From: Deltaproteobacteria bacterium
Lineage (GTDB): Bacteria > Desulfobacterota > GWC2-55-46 > UBA9637
DNA: 53,720 nt
NCBI GenBank assembly: GCA_016219285.1
Contig: JACRNJ010000041.1
Location: forward strand, 1-53,720
Direction: 5' to 3'
Every line of letters starts with the position of its first letter. Position 1 is the first letter of the stretch. The notes under the pieces are model-generated. The model ran no database searches. It saw only the letters and a program-made list of their open reading frames with translations, and had not been told where the DNA came from. The position numbers were made by a program, and so were the translations under genes. Shown piece after piece: positions 8,195 to 15,960 of the stretch.

Positions 8195-9088
8195 ATGAAA
8201 AACCTTTTTGAACGTCTTAAAACAGGCCTTGCCAAGACCCACAACAGTATTGCTAGCAGAATAGACAGGTTTTTTTCTTCCGGGCCTTCGCGGGAGGAAT
8301 TGGCGGAGATGCTGGAAGAAACCCTCATAGCGGCTGATGTTGGCGTCCAGACATCCAAACTAATTCTGGACGGCATGGGTGGACTTAAAAATTATGATAC
8401 CGATGGGCTTAAGGTTTATTTGAGAGAGGTTATTTTTAATATACTTAAAGATTGTCAAAAACCTTTAGAAATCACAGCAAAACCGTTTGTAATCATGACC
8501 AGTGGTGTAAATGGTGTTGGAAAGACAACAACCATTGGAAAACTTGCAGCCCGGTTTACCTCTCAGGGGCACAAGGTTATTCTTGCGGCAGGCGATACTT
8601 TCAGGGCCGCAGCAATAGAACAGCTGGAGCTATGGGCAAAACGGGCAGACTGCGACATAATAAGGCAGGAGCAGGGAGGTGACCCTGCTGCAGTTGCATT
8701 TGATGCTATGAAGGCAGGGTTAGCAAGAAAGGCTGATATTGTGATTTTAGACACAGCAGGGAGGCTTCACACAAAGGTAAACTTAATGGAAGAGTTGAAA
8801 AAGGTTAAAAGGATCGTGTCTAGAGAAATTCCAGGCGCCCCGCATGAAGCGCTTTTGGTGTTGGATGCGTCCACCGGCCAGAATGCCTTGGCTCAGGCGC
8901 GGATATTCAACGAGGCAGTCGGTCTTACCGGCATAGCCATTACCAAACTGGATGGAACAGCCAAAGGCGGCATAATAGTGGCAATAGCAAATGAATTAAA
9001 GATACCTATTCGTTTTATAGGTATAGGCGAAGGTGTTGAAGACCTGCGGGATTTTGACGCAAAGGAATTTGTGGAGGCGATGATTTAG
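8195..9088 (+). CDS. ftsY: Signal recognition particle receptor FtsY
   Basis: SRP GTPase that docks ribosome-nascent chain-SRP complexes at the membrane. An N-domain of four helices (residues 1-95) is followed by the G domain: P-loop GVNGVGKTT at 104-112, DTFRAAA at 134-140, DTAGR at 186-190, TKLDG at 250-254, and the closing GEGVEDLRDF. Its 297 residues make it the short form without the acidic A domain of Escherichia coli FtsY, as in many bacteria. It is monocistronic, with the start ATG at 8195. Confidence 0.97.
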   Translation: MKNLFERLKTGLAKTHNSIASRIDRFFSSGPSREELAEMLEETLIAADVGVQTSKLILDGMGGLKNYDTDGLKVYLREVIFNILKDCQKPLEITAKPFVIMTSGVNGVGKTTTIGKLAARFTSQGHKVILAAGDTFRAAAIEQLELWAKRADCDIIRQEQGGDPAAVAFDAMKAGLARKADIVILDTAGRLHTKVNLMEELKKVKRIVSREIPGAPHEALLVLDASTGQNALAQARIFNEAVGLTGIAITKLDGTAKGGIIVAIANELKIPIRFIGIGEGVEDLRDFDAKEFVEAMI

Positions 9089-9182
9089 CGCTTTGCTGAA
9101 AAACTCTCATCTACATATTTAAAACAAAAACCTCATATGTTAATACCCGAAATTTAAAACTTGGAGGTTTAACATCGGCAAA

Positions 9183-9902
9183 TTACTTCTCTATTTTGTA
9201 CCTTTCCAGTCTTATCTCTCCATCTTCATAAATTAGATAGCTGAAATTATTTACCCAGTCTCCCGGATTAGCGTAAATCCCCTTTCCGATACTTGTCATC
9301 TCTTCAGATACAACTGGCACATGTGAATGGGCAAGGATGACAATATCAAAACCATCCTTGATTTTCCCCTTTGCAAATTCTTTTTGCAGGTTATCCAGCC
9401 TATCGCCTTTTTGATGGTTTTTGCGGCTTGTTTTTGATAACCACATTGCAACCTTCCAGATAAAAGAAGGCGGTGTAATTTTAACAATTACACTGCAGAG
9501 CGAACTCCTTAAAAATTCACGCCAGATTTTATAACCCATGCTTTGTTCTACAATGTCTCCATGCGCCAAAAAAAATCTTTTTTCATCCAGGCTTATATCT
9601 GTTGAATCAGGATATACTTCGCCGCCCAATATCTCCTTAAAAAACGGCGCTACAGAAAAATCGTGATTGCCTTCAACATATATTATATCTGTCCCTGCCT
9701 TTTTAAGTCTTTTAAATTGGTTTACTATGGGGGCGTAATGATATTCAAGTATTGCATTATAGCCTGTCCAGAATTCAAAAAGGTCGCCAAGGATAAATAG
9801 CCTATCGCTGCCTTTCATGGTTTCCAGAAATGAGCAGAGTTTTTTTTGATTGGGGTCATGCAGGCCTTTCAGGTGTGCATCTGCAATGAATATTGCTCTC
9901 AT
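9183..9902 (-). CDS. LpxH-like UDP-2,3-diacylglucosamine pyrophosphatase / calcineurin-type phosphoesterase
   Basis: A metallophosphoesterase with the five motifs in order: IADAHLKG, GDLFEFW, EGNHDF, AHGD and AHSHVP. GDLFEFW and overall organisation resemble LpxH, which cleaves UDP-2,3-diacylglucosamine to lipid X in lipid A synthesis at the inner membrane surface. Classical LpxH has GNRD rather than GNHD, so this may be an LpxH2-like or related enzyme. The frame runs open to 9968, but those 22 extra codons overlap aroE and a heptamer hairpin; the conserved start is ATG at 9900-9902 (MRAIFIADAH), giving 239 residues. It follows aroE on the same strand. Confidence 0.8.
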   Translation of the reverse strand: MRAIFIADAHLKGLHDPNQKKLCSFLETMKGSDRLFILGDLFEFWTGYNAILEYHYAPIVNQFKRLKKAGTDIIYVEGNHDFSVAPFFKEILGGEVYPDSTDISLDEKRFFLAHGDIVEQSMGYKIWREFLRSSLCSVIVKITPPSFIWKVAMWLSKTSRKNHQKGDRLDNLQKEFAKGKIKDGFDIVILAHSHVPVVSEEMTSIGKGIYANPGDWVNNFSYLIYEDGEIRLERYKIEK

Positions 9903-9907
9903 ATTTA

Positions 9908-9972
9908 TGGAATGCGGGAAATGGAAAGTAGTTTTTACTACCTCCTGCATCCTACTTCCCACCCCCACTCTT
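9908..9972. repeat. Heptamer hairpin between aroE and lpxH-like gene
   Basis: The right part reads with period 7 (CTACCTC, CTGCATC, CTACTTC, CCACCCC, from about 9938). The left part, around 9914-9930, carries a GGAAAGTAG complement. It overlaps the last codons of aroE. Confidence 0.6.
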
Positions 9973-10824
9973 CACTGCTTTCAATGCAGCCTTTCTCATA
10001 ACTTTTGTCGGTGCATCAATGCCTGTCCAGAGTTTAAAACTCTTTGCGCCTTGATGAATCAGCATGCCTAATCCGCCATGAGTTATCAATCCAAGTTTTT
10101 TTGCCCTTTCGAGCAAAGGTGTTTCTAAAGGATTATAGATTATGTCTGATACTATTGCTGTCTTTGGCAACGCTTCTAATGGGGTTTTCAGGATGCCCTT
10201 CTTCTTCATACCTACAGACGTTGTGTTTACTATCAGGTCGGCGTATTGAAAATACGCCTTAAGCATATCTTCATCTATATAAACAGCTTCAAATTTTATG
10301 TTTGGAAATTTTTCTTTAAATATTTTTACCACGGAAACCGCTCTTGCAATAGTCCTGTTTGCAACAATGATCGCTTCTGGTTTCTTTACAGCTAATGCCG
10401 TTAAAATCCCTCTTGCGGCCCCGCCAGCGCCTAGGATTACAATCTTTTTACCTTTAGCGCTAAAATTTAATTCCTCTTTTAATGAGGTAATATATCCGTA
10501 ACCATCAGTATTATGGCCTATCAGGCAGCCATCTTTGTTGACGATTGTATTTACGGCGCCTATAAGTTTTACCTCTTCCGAAATCTTATCAAGAAATTTT
10601 ACTACTGTCTCCTTGTGGGGTATGGTGATGTTGATGCCGAGTATACCAAGTCCTCTAATCCCATTAACTGCATGTTGTAAGTTTGAAGGTTTTACCTCAA
10701 AAGGTAAATACACAATATCAAGCCCAAGCATTTTTATAACTGCATTGTGCATAGGCGGTGAGATTGTATGGTTTACAGGATACCCCAATATGCCTAAGAT
10801 TTTTGTCTTGCCAGTAATATTCAT
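9952..10824 (-). CDS. aroE: Shikimate dehydrogenase
   Basis: NADPH-dependent reduction of 3-dehydroshikimate to shikimate in the aromatic amino acid pathway. The N-terminal substrate domain has GYPVNHTISPPMHN (residues 14-27) and NITIPHKE with the catalytic lysine. GAVNTIV and NTDGYGY carry the conserved asparagine and aspartate. The Rossmann motif is GAGGAARG, followed by VANRT as expected for an NADP-binding enzyme. At 290 residues it is full length. The C-terminal few codons lie within a heptamer repeat. It sits in a leftward run with ribF upstream. Confidence 0.96.
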   Translation of the reverse strand: MNITGKTKILGILGYPVNHTISPPMHNAVIKMLGLDIVYLPFEVKPSNLQHAVNGIRGLGILGINITIPHKETVVKFLDKISEEVKLIGAVNTIVNKDGCLIGHNTDGYGYITSLKEELNFSAKGKKIVILGAGGAARGILTALAVKKPEAIIVANRTIARAVSVVKIFKEKFPNIKFEAVYIDEDMLKAYFQYADLIVNTTSVGMKKKGILKTPLEALPKTAIVSDIIYNPLETPLLERAKKLGLITHGGLGMLIHQGAKSFKLWTGIDAPTKVMRKAALKAVKSGGGK

Positions 10825-10830
10825 AGATGA

Positions 10831-10903
10831 AATTTACGATTTGTGATTTACGAATTACGATTTAAAATCTCAAGACCGGCGACCGCAAATCTAAAATCTC
10901 AAG
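10831..10903. repeat. Paired-arm heptamer element between ribF and aroE
   Basis: The left arm has period-7 units AATTTAC, GATTTGT, GATTTAC, GAATTAC, GATTTAA (10831-10865). The right arm has AAATCT-type units to 10903, reaching into the last ribF codons. Same family as the elements at 19393, 27284 and 48928. Confidence 0.85.
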
Positions 10904-11811
10904 ATTCTCTTTACTTTTTCAATATCTTTTTTTATCTGCATTGCTAATCTTTCCGCATTCTTAAATGTTTTTTCGCCTCTCAGCCTCGCCATAAAGTCCA
11001 TCTTCAGTTTTTTGCCATAGATATTGCCCTTGAAGCCAATAATATGCACTTCAACCGCTCTTTTTCCAGCAGGAAAGGTTGGGGTAAATCCGATATTGGC
11101 AGCTCCTTTGCATAGTTTATTATCTAACAGCACATTAACTGCATAGACACCATCTTTTGGTATTAGTTCATTATGAATTGCAATATTTGCTGTAGGAAAT
11201 CCGAGATGTCTGCCTATATTCCTTCCCTTAACAACTTTTCCCGATATAGTGTAAGGTCTTCCTAATAATCTTGCTGCCTCTTTCACCTTCCCATTTTGGA
11301 TATATTCCCGTATCTTTGAACTGCTTACAACTAACCCTCTTTTTTTATAGGCAGGTATTATATAAACTTTAAAGCCAAACTCTTGCCCAAGTTTTTTGAG
11401 ATATTCTATGGTTCCTTTCTTGCCTTTTCCAAATGCATAGTCATGGCCTACCAACACCTCTTTTACTACCAACTGTTTCACCAGTATATCGCTGACAAAT
11501 TCCCTTGGATGCTGGGCGGCAAATTCTTTTGTGAATTTAGCAAGGATTAGATAATCTATGCCTGCTGCCTTTATCAGCTTCACCTTTTCTTCCAGGGTTG
11601 TGAGAAGAGGCGGGCTTTTGTGAGGCGCAACTACCTTTAATGGGTGAGGCTCAAATGTATAAACAATGGAAGGAAACCTTAATTTTTCAGCCCGCTTCTT
11701 TATTGCCTTTAAAACCTGCCGATGGCCGATATGAACGCCGTCAAAATTGCCAAGGGTAACGACCGGAGATTTGATGCCCTTCAGTTTTTTGATGTTTTTA
11801 ATAAGTAGCAT
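10891..11811 (-). CDS. ribF: Bifunctional riboflavin kinase / FAD synthetase RibF
   Basis: Makes FMN then FAD from riboflavin. The N-terminal FMN adenylyltransferase domain (about residues 1-180) has TLGNFDGVHIGHR with the HIGH-like nucleotide motif and ends with SSSKIREYI. The C-terminal riboflavin kinase domain has GRNIGRHLGFPTANI (about 197-211) and the metal-binding PTAN. At 306 residues it is typical. Riboflavin genes ribBA and ribH are elsewhere in the window at 47.7-49.5 kb. No FMN riboswitch is seen. Confidence 0.97.
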   Translation of the reverse strand: MLLIKNIKKLKGIKSPVVTLGNFDGVHIGHRQVLKAIKKRAEKLRFPSIVYTFEPHPLKVVAPHKSPPLLTTLEEKVKLIKAAGIDYLILAKFTKEFAAQHPREFVSDILVKQLVVKEVLVGHDYAFGKGKKGTIEYLKKLGQEFGFKVYIIPAYKKRGLVVSSSKIREYIQNGKVKEAARLLGRPYTISGKVVKGRNIGRHLGFPTANIAIHNELIPKDGVYAVNVLLDNKLCKGAANIGFTPTFPAGKRAVEVHIIGFKGNIYGKKLKMDFMARLRGEKTFKNAERLAMQIKKDIEKVKRILRF

Positions 11812-11914
11812 AATAGAGTCAGAGAGTCAGTAGGGGAGGGGCTTGTCTTCTCACGCCAACGAGAGGCCACAAAGGCCGCACCTACCCTATTACCCTTTGA
11901 CCATTGTCTTAAAA

Positions 11915-13123
11915 TTATTCCAGCTTCTTTACCGCTTCTTTAATCCGCTTCAGCCCTTGCTTTATATTTTCCATTGATGTGGCATAAGCTAAACGGAGGT
12001 GGCCTTCACCGCCAAAAGCCTCTCCAGGCACAACCGCAACTTCTGCCTCTTCCAAAAGGAATTCAGCAAGGTCGCCGGAGGTATTTATTGCCTTTCCATT
12101 AAATCTTTTGTTTAAGAGCTTTGAGATATTTGGGAATACATAAAATGACCCTGGCGGAAGCATACAGCGAACGCCTTTTATTGTGTTAAGGCCGCTTACC
12201 ATAACTTTGCGTCTTTTATCAAACTCAACAACCATTTTTTTTACAACATCCTGCGGCCCTTTTATTGCCTCTGCCGCAGCCTTTTGACTGATGGATGTGG
12301 GATTTGATGTAGACTGGCTCTGAATATTGGTCATTGCCTTGATAAGCTCTCTGGGGCCTGCTGCATAGCCTATGCGCCAGCCTGTCATGGAATACGTCTT
12401 TGATACGCCATTGAGGACAATAGTCTGTTTTTTTATCTCCTCTGAAAAGGACGCTATGGAGACAAACGGGTGATTATCATAGCAGAGTTTTTCATATATT
12501 TCGTCCGAGATTATAAATACCCCTTTTTTCACCGCTATATCTGCCAATGCCTTTAATTCATCAGGCGTGTATGCTGCGCCGGTTGGATTAGAAGGGCTGT
12601 TTATGACAATGGCCTTTGTAGACGCTGTTATTGCATTGCTGAACTCATCAGGTGTTATTTTAAAACCGTTATCCTCTCTTGCAGGCAGAATTACAGGTTT
12701 TGCACCCGGTATAGCAACCATAACAGGATATGATACCCAATAAGGAGCCGGGATAAGCACCTCATCGCCTTTTTCAAAAAATGCCAGAGAGAGATTGAAG
12801 AACGATTGTTTGCCGCCGCAGGATACCAGTATCTCTTCCTGGGTATAAGCCAGATTGTTATCCTTCTTGAATTTTTCTATTATGGCATCCTTGAGCTCGT
12901 CTATTCCGCCCACGGCAGTATACTTGGTAAAACCTGCCTTTATTGCCTTTATGGCGGCTTCCTTTATATTGTCAGGCGTGTCAAAATCCGGCTCGCCTGC
13001 GCCAAAATCTATAACATCCCAGCCCTTTGCCTTCATGGCCTTTGCCTTAGCAGTGATGGCAAGCGTCGGCGATTCCTTTACATCCTGCATCCGTTTTGCA
13101 AGTTTGAGAATATTATTCCCCAT
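11915..13123 (-). CDS. aspC: Aspartate aminotransferase, class I/II PLP enzyme (AspC/AspB type)
   Basis: A fold-type I pyridoxal-phosphate aminotransferase of subgroup I-gamma, probably interconverting aspartate/2-oxoglutarate and oxaloacetate/glutamate; some relatives also transaminate prephenate. The PLP lysine is K242 in VSKTYSMTGWRIGY, with NSPSNPTG at 175-182, D207 and Y210 in SDEIY, and GAGEPDFDTP at 41-50. The C-terminal R in HLRLAYA binds the substrate carboxylate. At 402 residues it is full length. Only two bases separate it from the coaD stop, so they are one transcription unit. Confidence 0.93.
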   Translation of the reverse strand: MGNNILKLAKRMQDVKESPTLAITAKAKAMKAKGWDVIDFGAGEPDFDTPDNIKEAAIKAIKAGFTKYTAVGGIDELKDAIIEKFKKDNNLAYTQEEILVSCGGKQSFFNLSLAFFEKGDEVLIPAPYWVSYPVMVAIPGAKPVILPAREDNGFKITPDEFSNAITASTKAIVINSPSNPTGAAYTPDELKALADIAVKKGVFIISDEIYEKLCYDNHPFVSIASFSEEIKKQTIVLNGVSKTYSMTGWRIGYAAGPRELIKAMTNIQSQSTSNPTSISQKAAAEAIKGPQDVVKKMVVEFDKRRKVMVSGLNTIKGVRCMLPPGSFYVFPNISKLLNKRFNGKAINTSGDLAEFLLEEAEVAVVPGEAFGGEGHLRLAYATSMENIKQGLKRIKEAVKKLE

Positions 13124-13125
13124 AT

Positions 13126-13605
13126 TTAAAACTTCTCCTTCACCATCTTCGCCACATGCGGAGGAACAAAGCAGTCGAACCTTCCGCCGAGACGGGCGAT
13201 TTCTTTTATAAATCTTGAACTCAGATATGAATAACCTTCAGCGGTCATCATAAATGTGGTTTCAATCTCCGGGGCAAGCTTTCTGTTTGTAAGGGCCATC
13301 TGGAATTCGTATTCAAAGTCTGATATGACACGCAAGCCTCTTAAAATTATATTGGCATTTTTCTTATGCAGATAATCTATCAACAGACAGTCGAAACTTT
13401 CAACTTTCACATTCTTATATTTCTTTACCGCCTCCCTTACCATTTTTATCCTTTCATCCACAGTAAAGAGCGGTTCCTTGACATGGCTTTCTGCAATGGC
13501 AACTATAAGCCCGTCGAAAAGCTTAAGCCCTCTTTCTATAATATCAAGGTGGCCGTTTGTTATTGGGTCAAATGTTCCCGGGTAAACTGCTATACGGTTT
13601 TTCAT
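13126..13605 (-). CDS. coaD: Phosphopantetheine adenylyltransferase
   Basis: Fourth step of coenzyme A synthesis: 4'-phosphopantetheine + ATP to dephospho-CoA. The N-terminal PGTFDPITNGHLDII contains the TXGH nucleotidyl-transfer motif, GLRVISDFEYEFQM is the substrate loop, and YSYLSSRFIKEIARLGG the ISSTXXR-like C-terminal motif. At 159 residues it is standard. It is paired with rsmD immediately upstream, a very common bacterial order. Confidence 0.97.
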   Translation of the reverse strand: MKNRIAVYPGTFDPITNGHLDIIERGLKLFDGLIVAIAESHVKEPLFTVDERIKMVREAVKKYKNVKVESFDCLLIDYLHKKNANIILRGLRVISDFEYEFQMALTNRKLAPEIETTFMMTAEGYSYLSSRFIKEIARLGGRFDCFVPPHVAKMVKEKF

Positions 13606-13646
13606 AATTTATCCATTAGAAGATTGCTGAAAAACGCAACAAGCTT

Positions 13647-14225
13647 TCAACTGGTTGCTGACTGCTTATTCCTATAAAATGATACTACAGTATCTCCGTA
13701 TTTCCTTCTATCAAAAAGCTCAATGTCTTTAAGCCCTCCATCCCATATTATCCGTTTAGATGACTCTGCTACTATAATGCCGTCTGTATTTAAAAACCTA
13801 TTATCGTCTATATGATTCAATGCAGCGCCTGTCAGCGATGAGTTGTAAGGAGGGTCTATAATTATAAGGTCAAATTTTTCGCCTTTTTTGCTCAGCAGCT
13901 TTAATGCTGATTGCACATCTCTATCAATAATAACCGCCCTCTCAGCGAATCCGCATGAATCAAGATTTTTTTTTATAATTTTAACAGCCTTTGGGTCATT
14001 ATCAACAAATGTTACTGTCTCTGCACCCTTGCTCAATGCCTCTATACCCATAGCGCCTGTTCCTGCAAACAGGTCTAAGACGTTTTTAAAAGGAAAACGA
14101 TTATCTTCCGGATGGTGTAAAATATTAAATATGGCCTCTCTTACTTTATCCGTTGTCGGCCTTATAGACATGCCTTTGAAAGAAGCAAGTCTTCTGCCTT
14201 TAGCTGTTCCTCCTATTATACGCAT
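13647..14225 (-). CDS. rsmD: 16S rRNA (guanine(966)-N(2))-methyltransferase RsmD
   Basis: Methylates G966 of 16S rRNA in the small subunit. The SAM motif is DLFAGTGAMGIEALSKGA and the catalytic motif DPPY (IIIDPPYNSS). The N-terminal MRIIGGTAKGRRL is diagnostic. The frame is open to 14246, but its first seven codons come from a heptamer array, so the ATG at 14223-14225 is preferred (192 residues). It lies directly upstream of coaD. Confidence 0.94.
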   Translation of the reverse strand: MRIIGGTAKGRRLASFKGMSIRPTTDKVREAIFNILHHPEDNRFPFKNVLDLFAGTGAMGIEALSKGAETVTFVDNDPKAVKIIKKNLDSCGFAERAVIIDRDVQSALKLLSKKGEKFDLIIIDPPYNSSLTGAALNHIDDNRFLNTDGIIVAESSKRIIWDGGLKDIELFDRRKYGDTVVSFYRNKQSATS

Positions 14226-14237
14226 CTCGTTTAACTG

Positions 14238-14344
14238 AAAACTCAAAAGTCAAAACTCAAAGCTTTAGCCTTAAAACCCAAAACTAAAAACAGTTTTAAG
14301 GTTTTGAGATGTGGTTTTGACATTTGAATTTTGAGATTTGAGTT
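14238..14344. repeat. Paired-arm heptamer element between yjbQ and rsmD
   Basis: Units AAAACTC, AAAAGTC, AAAACTC start at 14238. After a spacer containing CAGTTTTAAGG, the complementary TTTTGAG/ATTTGAG-type units close at 14344. Longer and less regular than most copies. Confidence 0.75.
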
Positions 14345-14349
14345 GTATT

Positions 14350-14781
14350 CTAACTATGTCTGGCAGGTATGCCCATAGCCTTTACAGAGATGAGGCGGTT
14401 TCGCGGGCCGTCAAACTCTGAAAAATATATTGCCTGCCACTGGCCAAGCGCAATTCTTCCCTTGTTTATCGGGATAGTGACACTGTTGCCAATAAGGAGG
14501 GATTTAAAGTGTGCGTGGGCATTTCTACCGTAATCTCCTTTGTTGTGGCGATAACTTGGTTTATTGGGAATAGTTTCGCTTAAAAAATCATGTAGGTCTT
14601 TTGCGAGTTCGGGGTCTGCATTGTTTAAATGAATGCCTGCTGTTGTGTGGCCTGTAAATATGGTGGCAGTGCCTTCGTATATGTCGCTTTCATGCACTAT
14701 GGCCTCTACCATACTGCTGATATTTATATCCTCGCTCTTCTGCGTAGTCTGAAGCCTGATTGTGTCATTAAAAACCTTCAT
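14350..14781 (-). CDS. YjbQ/UPF0047 family protein
   Basis: A 143-residue protein of the YjbQ family, annotated in databases as secondary thiamine-phosphate synthase on the basis of weak complementation. Family motifs are TIFTGHTTAGIHLNNADPE (about residues 41-59), HFKSLLIGNS and GRIALGQWQAIYFSEFDGPR. The trimeric fold with a conserved histidine cluster suggests a metal-dependent enzyme. A strong Shine-Dalgarno AAAGGAGG precedes the ATG at 14781. The thiamine role is knowledge transferred from the family and is uncertain. Confidence 0.9.
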   Translation of the reverse strand: MKVFNDTIRLQTTQKSEDINISSMVEAIVHESDIYEGTATIFTGHTTAGIHLNNADPELAKDLHDFLSETIPNKPSYRHNKGDYGRNAHAHFKSLLIGNSVTIPINKGRIALGQWQAIYFSEFDGPRNRLISVKAMGIPARHS

Positions 14782-14797
14782 GTATCCTCCTTTAAAG

Positions 14798-14870
14798 AAG
14801 TTGTAAGTTTCAGGTTACAAGTTGTAAGTCTTAAGTTTTAACCTGCAACTTGTATCTTGCAACCTGCAAC
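14798..14870. repeat. Paired-arm heptamer element upstream of yjbQ
   Basis: Left arm: AAGTTGT, AAGTTTC, AGGTTAC, AAGTTGT, AAGTCTT, AAGTTTT (14798-14839). Right arm: AACCTGC, AACTTGT, ATCTTGC, AACCTGC (14840-14867). Fills the gap between the sirtuin gene and yjbQ. Confidence 0.9.
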
Positions 14871-14876
14871 TAATTT

Positions 14877-15602
14877 TTACAACAGCTGTGGCAATATATC
14901 CCCTGCCTTTCCAAGAAAGGTTGCATCCGCACTTGCTGAAAGCGGGGTCTTTTCTATATTTATCTCTACAACAAAAGAGCCTTCATCCTTTGCCCTTAAC
15001 GCTATTGACGCGGCAGGATGCACAATTCCTGATGTGCCTATTACAAACATAAGGTCGCAGTTATCGGATGCAGCAAATGCCTTTGTCAGGGCATTGTCAG
15101 ACAACATCTCTCCAAACCACACCACATCAGGTCTTAAAAGCCCACCGCATTTGCAAAAAGGCAATATCTTAATGGGAATAGATATATTTATATTGACCTT
15201 GCTGCAGGAAGTGCATTTTACACGCCATATATTTCCATGAAGTTCTATTACATTTTTGCTTCCAGCAATCTGGTGAAGACCGTCTACGTTTTGTGTAATA
15301 AGCGTAAATTTCTTAACCAGTTTTTCTATCTTTGCAATTGCAATATGGCCCGGGTTTGGTTTCAGCTTAGATAATACCAGCCTCCTAGAGTCATACCATT
15401 CCCAAACAAGCTTGGGGTTTTTAGTAAATGCCTCTGGGGTTGCAAGCTCTTCAGGCTTAAAATTTTTCCAGAGCCCGTCATTTCCCCTGAAAGTTGGGAC
15501 GCCGCTATCAGCTGAAATACCGGCGCCAGTTAATATTACAACAGTCTTTGCGTTATGCAGCCGCTCTTTGATATCTTGAACACTAAATTTTATATTCTGC
15601 AT
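14877..15602 (-). CDS. cobB: SIR2-family NAD-dependent protein deacylase (CobB-like)
   Basis: Removes acyl groups from lysines using NAD. GAGIS at residues 26-30 and GVPTFRG bind NAD; TQNVDGLH at 103-110 and H122 (LHGN) form the catalytic site. Zinc ligands are C130, C133, C150 and C152. Y70 and R73 (WYDSRR) fit the YXXR motif that in SIRT5/CobB-type class III sirtuins recognises succinyl or malonyl lysine, so desuccinylase activity is plausible (inference). At 241 residues it is normal. Stands alone between repeat-bearing gaps. Confidence 0.93.
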   Translation of the reverse strand: MQNIKFSVQDIKERLHNAKTVVILTGAGISADSGVPTFRGNDGLWKNFKPEELATPEAFTKNPKLVWEWYDSRRLVLSKLKPNPGHIAIAKIEKLVKKFTLITQNVDGLHQIAGSKNVIELHGNIWRVKCTSCSKVNINISIPIKILPFCKCGGLLRPDVVWFGEMLSDNALTKAFAASDNCDLMFVIGTSGIVHPAASIALRAKDEGSFVVEINIEKTPLSASADATFLGKAGDILPQLL

Positions 15603-15960
15603 TTGATATGATTAACCGAGCTGCTTTATAGAGCATAGCAGTAATTGTATGCTTTCACAAAAGCAAGTGGTTATCAAGGTTAATATGCCTCGCCAAGCAG
15701 TACTGGAGTATGCAGCAGGTTGTTGCAATTGAATGAGTATATTGAAAAGTTGGTGTTTTGTCAATGGGTTAGGCATTTTATAGTATCCGTAAAATAGCGA
15801 TTAAAAATCTCGCTATTTTACAAGCCTGCGATTTGTCCGGTCCAACTTTGTTATCGGTGTATTTGGATGTGACATTTGTAAAGCTCTAAAAACAGGCATT
15901 TCTTTTTATGAATAGGGCGGCATATGGCGACAAGATAAACCAGCCATCCAAATAATAATG
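15603..15960. other. 358-bp intergenic region with dispersed hairpin
   Basis: No gene is supported on either strand. The only structured element is the 12-bp-stem hairpin at 15789-15821. Confidence 0.6.
15789..15821. repeat. GTAAAATAGCGA dispersed hairpin (copy 1)
   Basis: A perfect 12-bp stem, GTAAAATAGCGA at 15789-15800 and its complement at 15810-15821, encloses a 9-nt loop. The same hairpin occurs inverted at 50803-50835, and a lone arm near 5872. Confidence 0.85.
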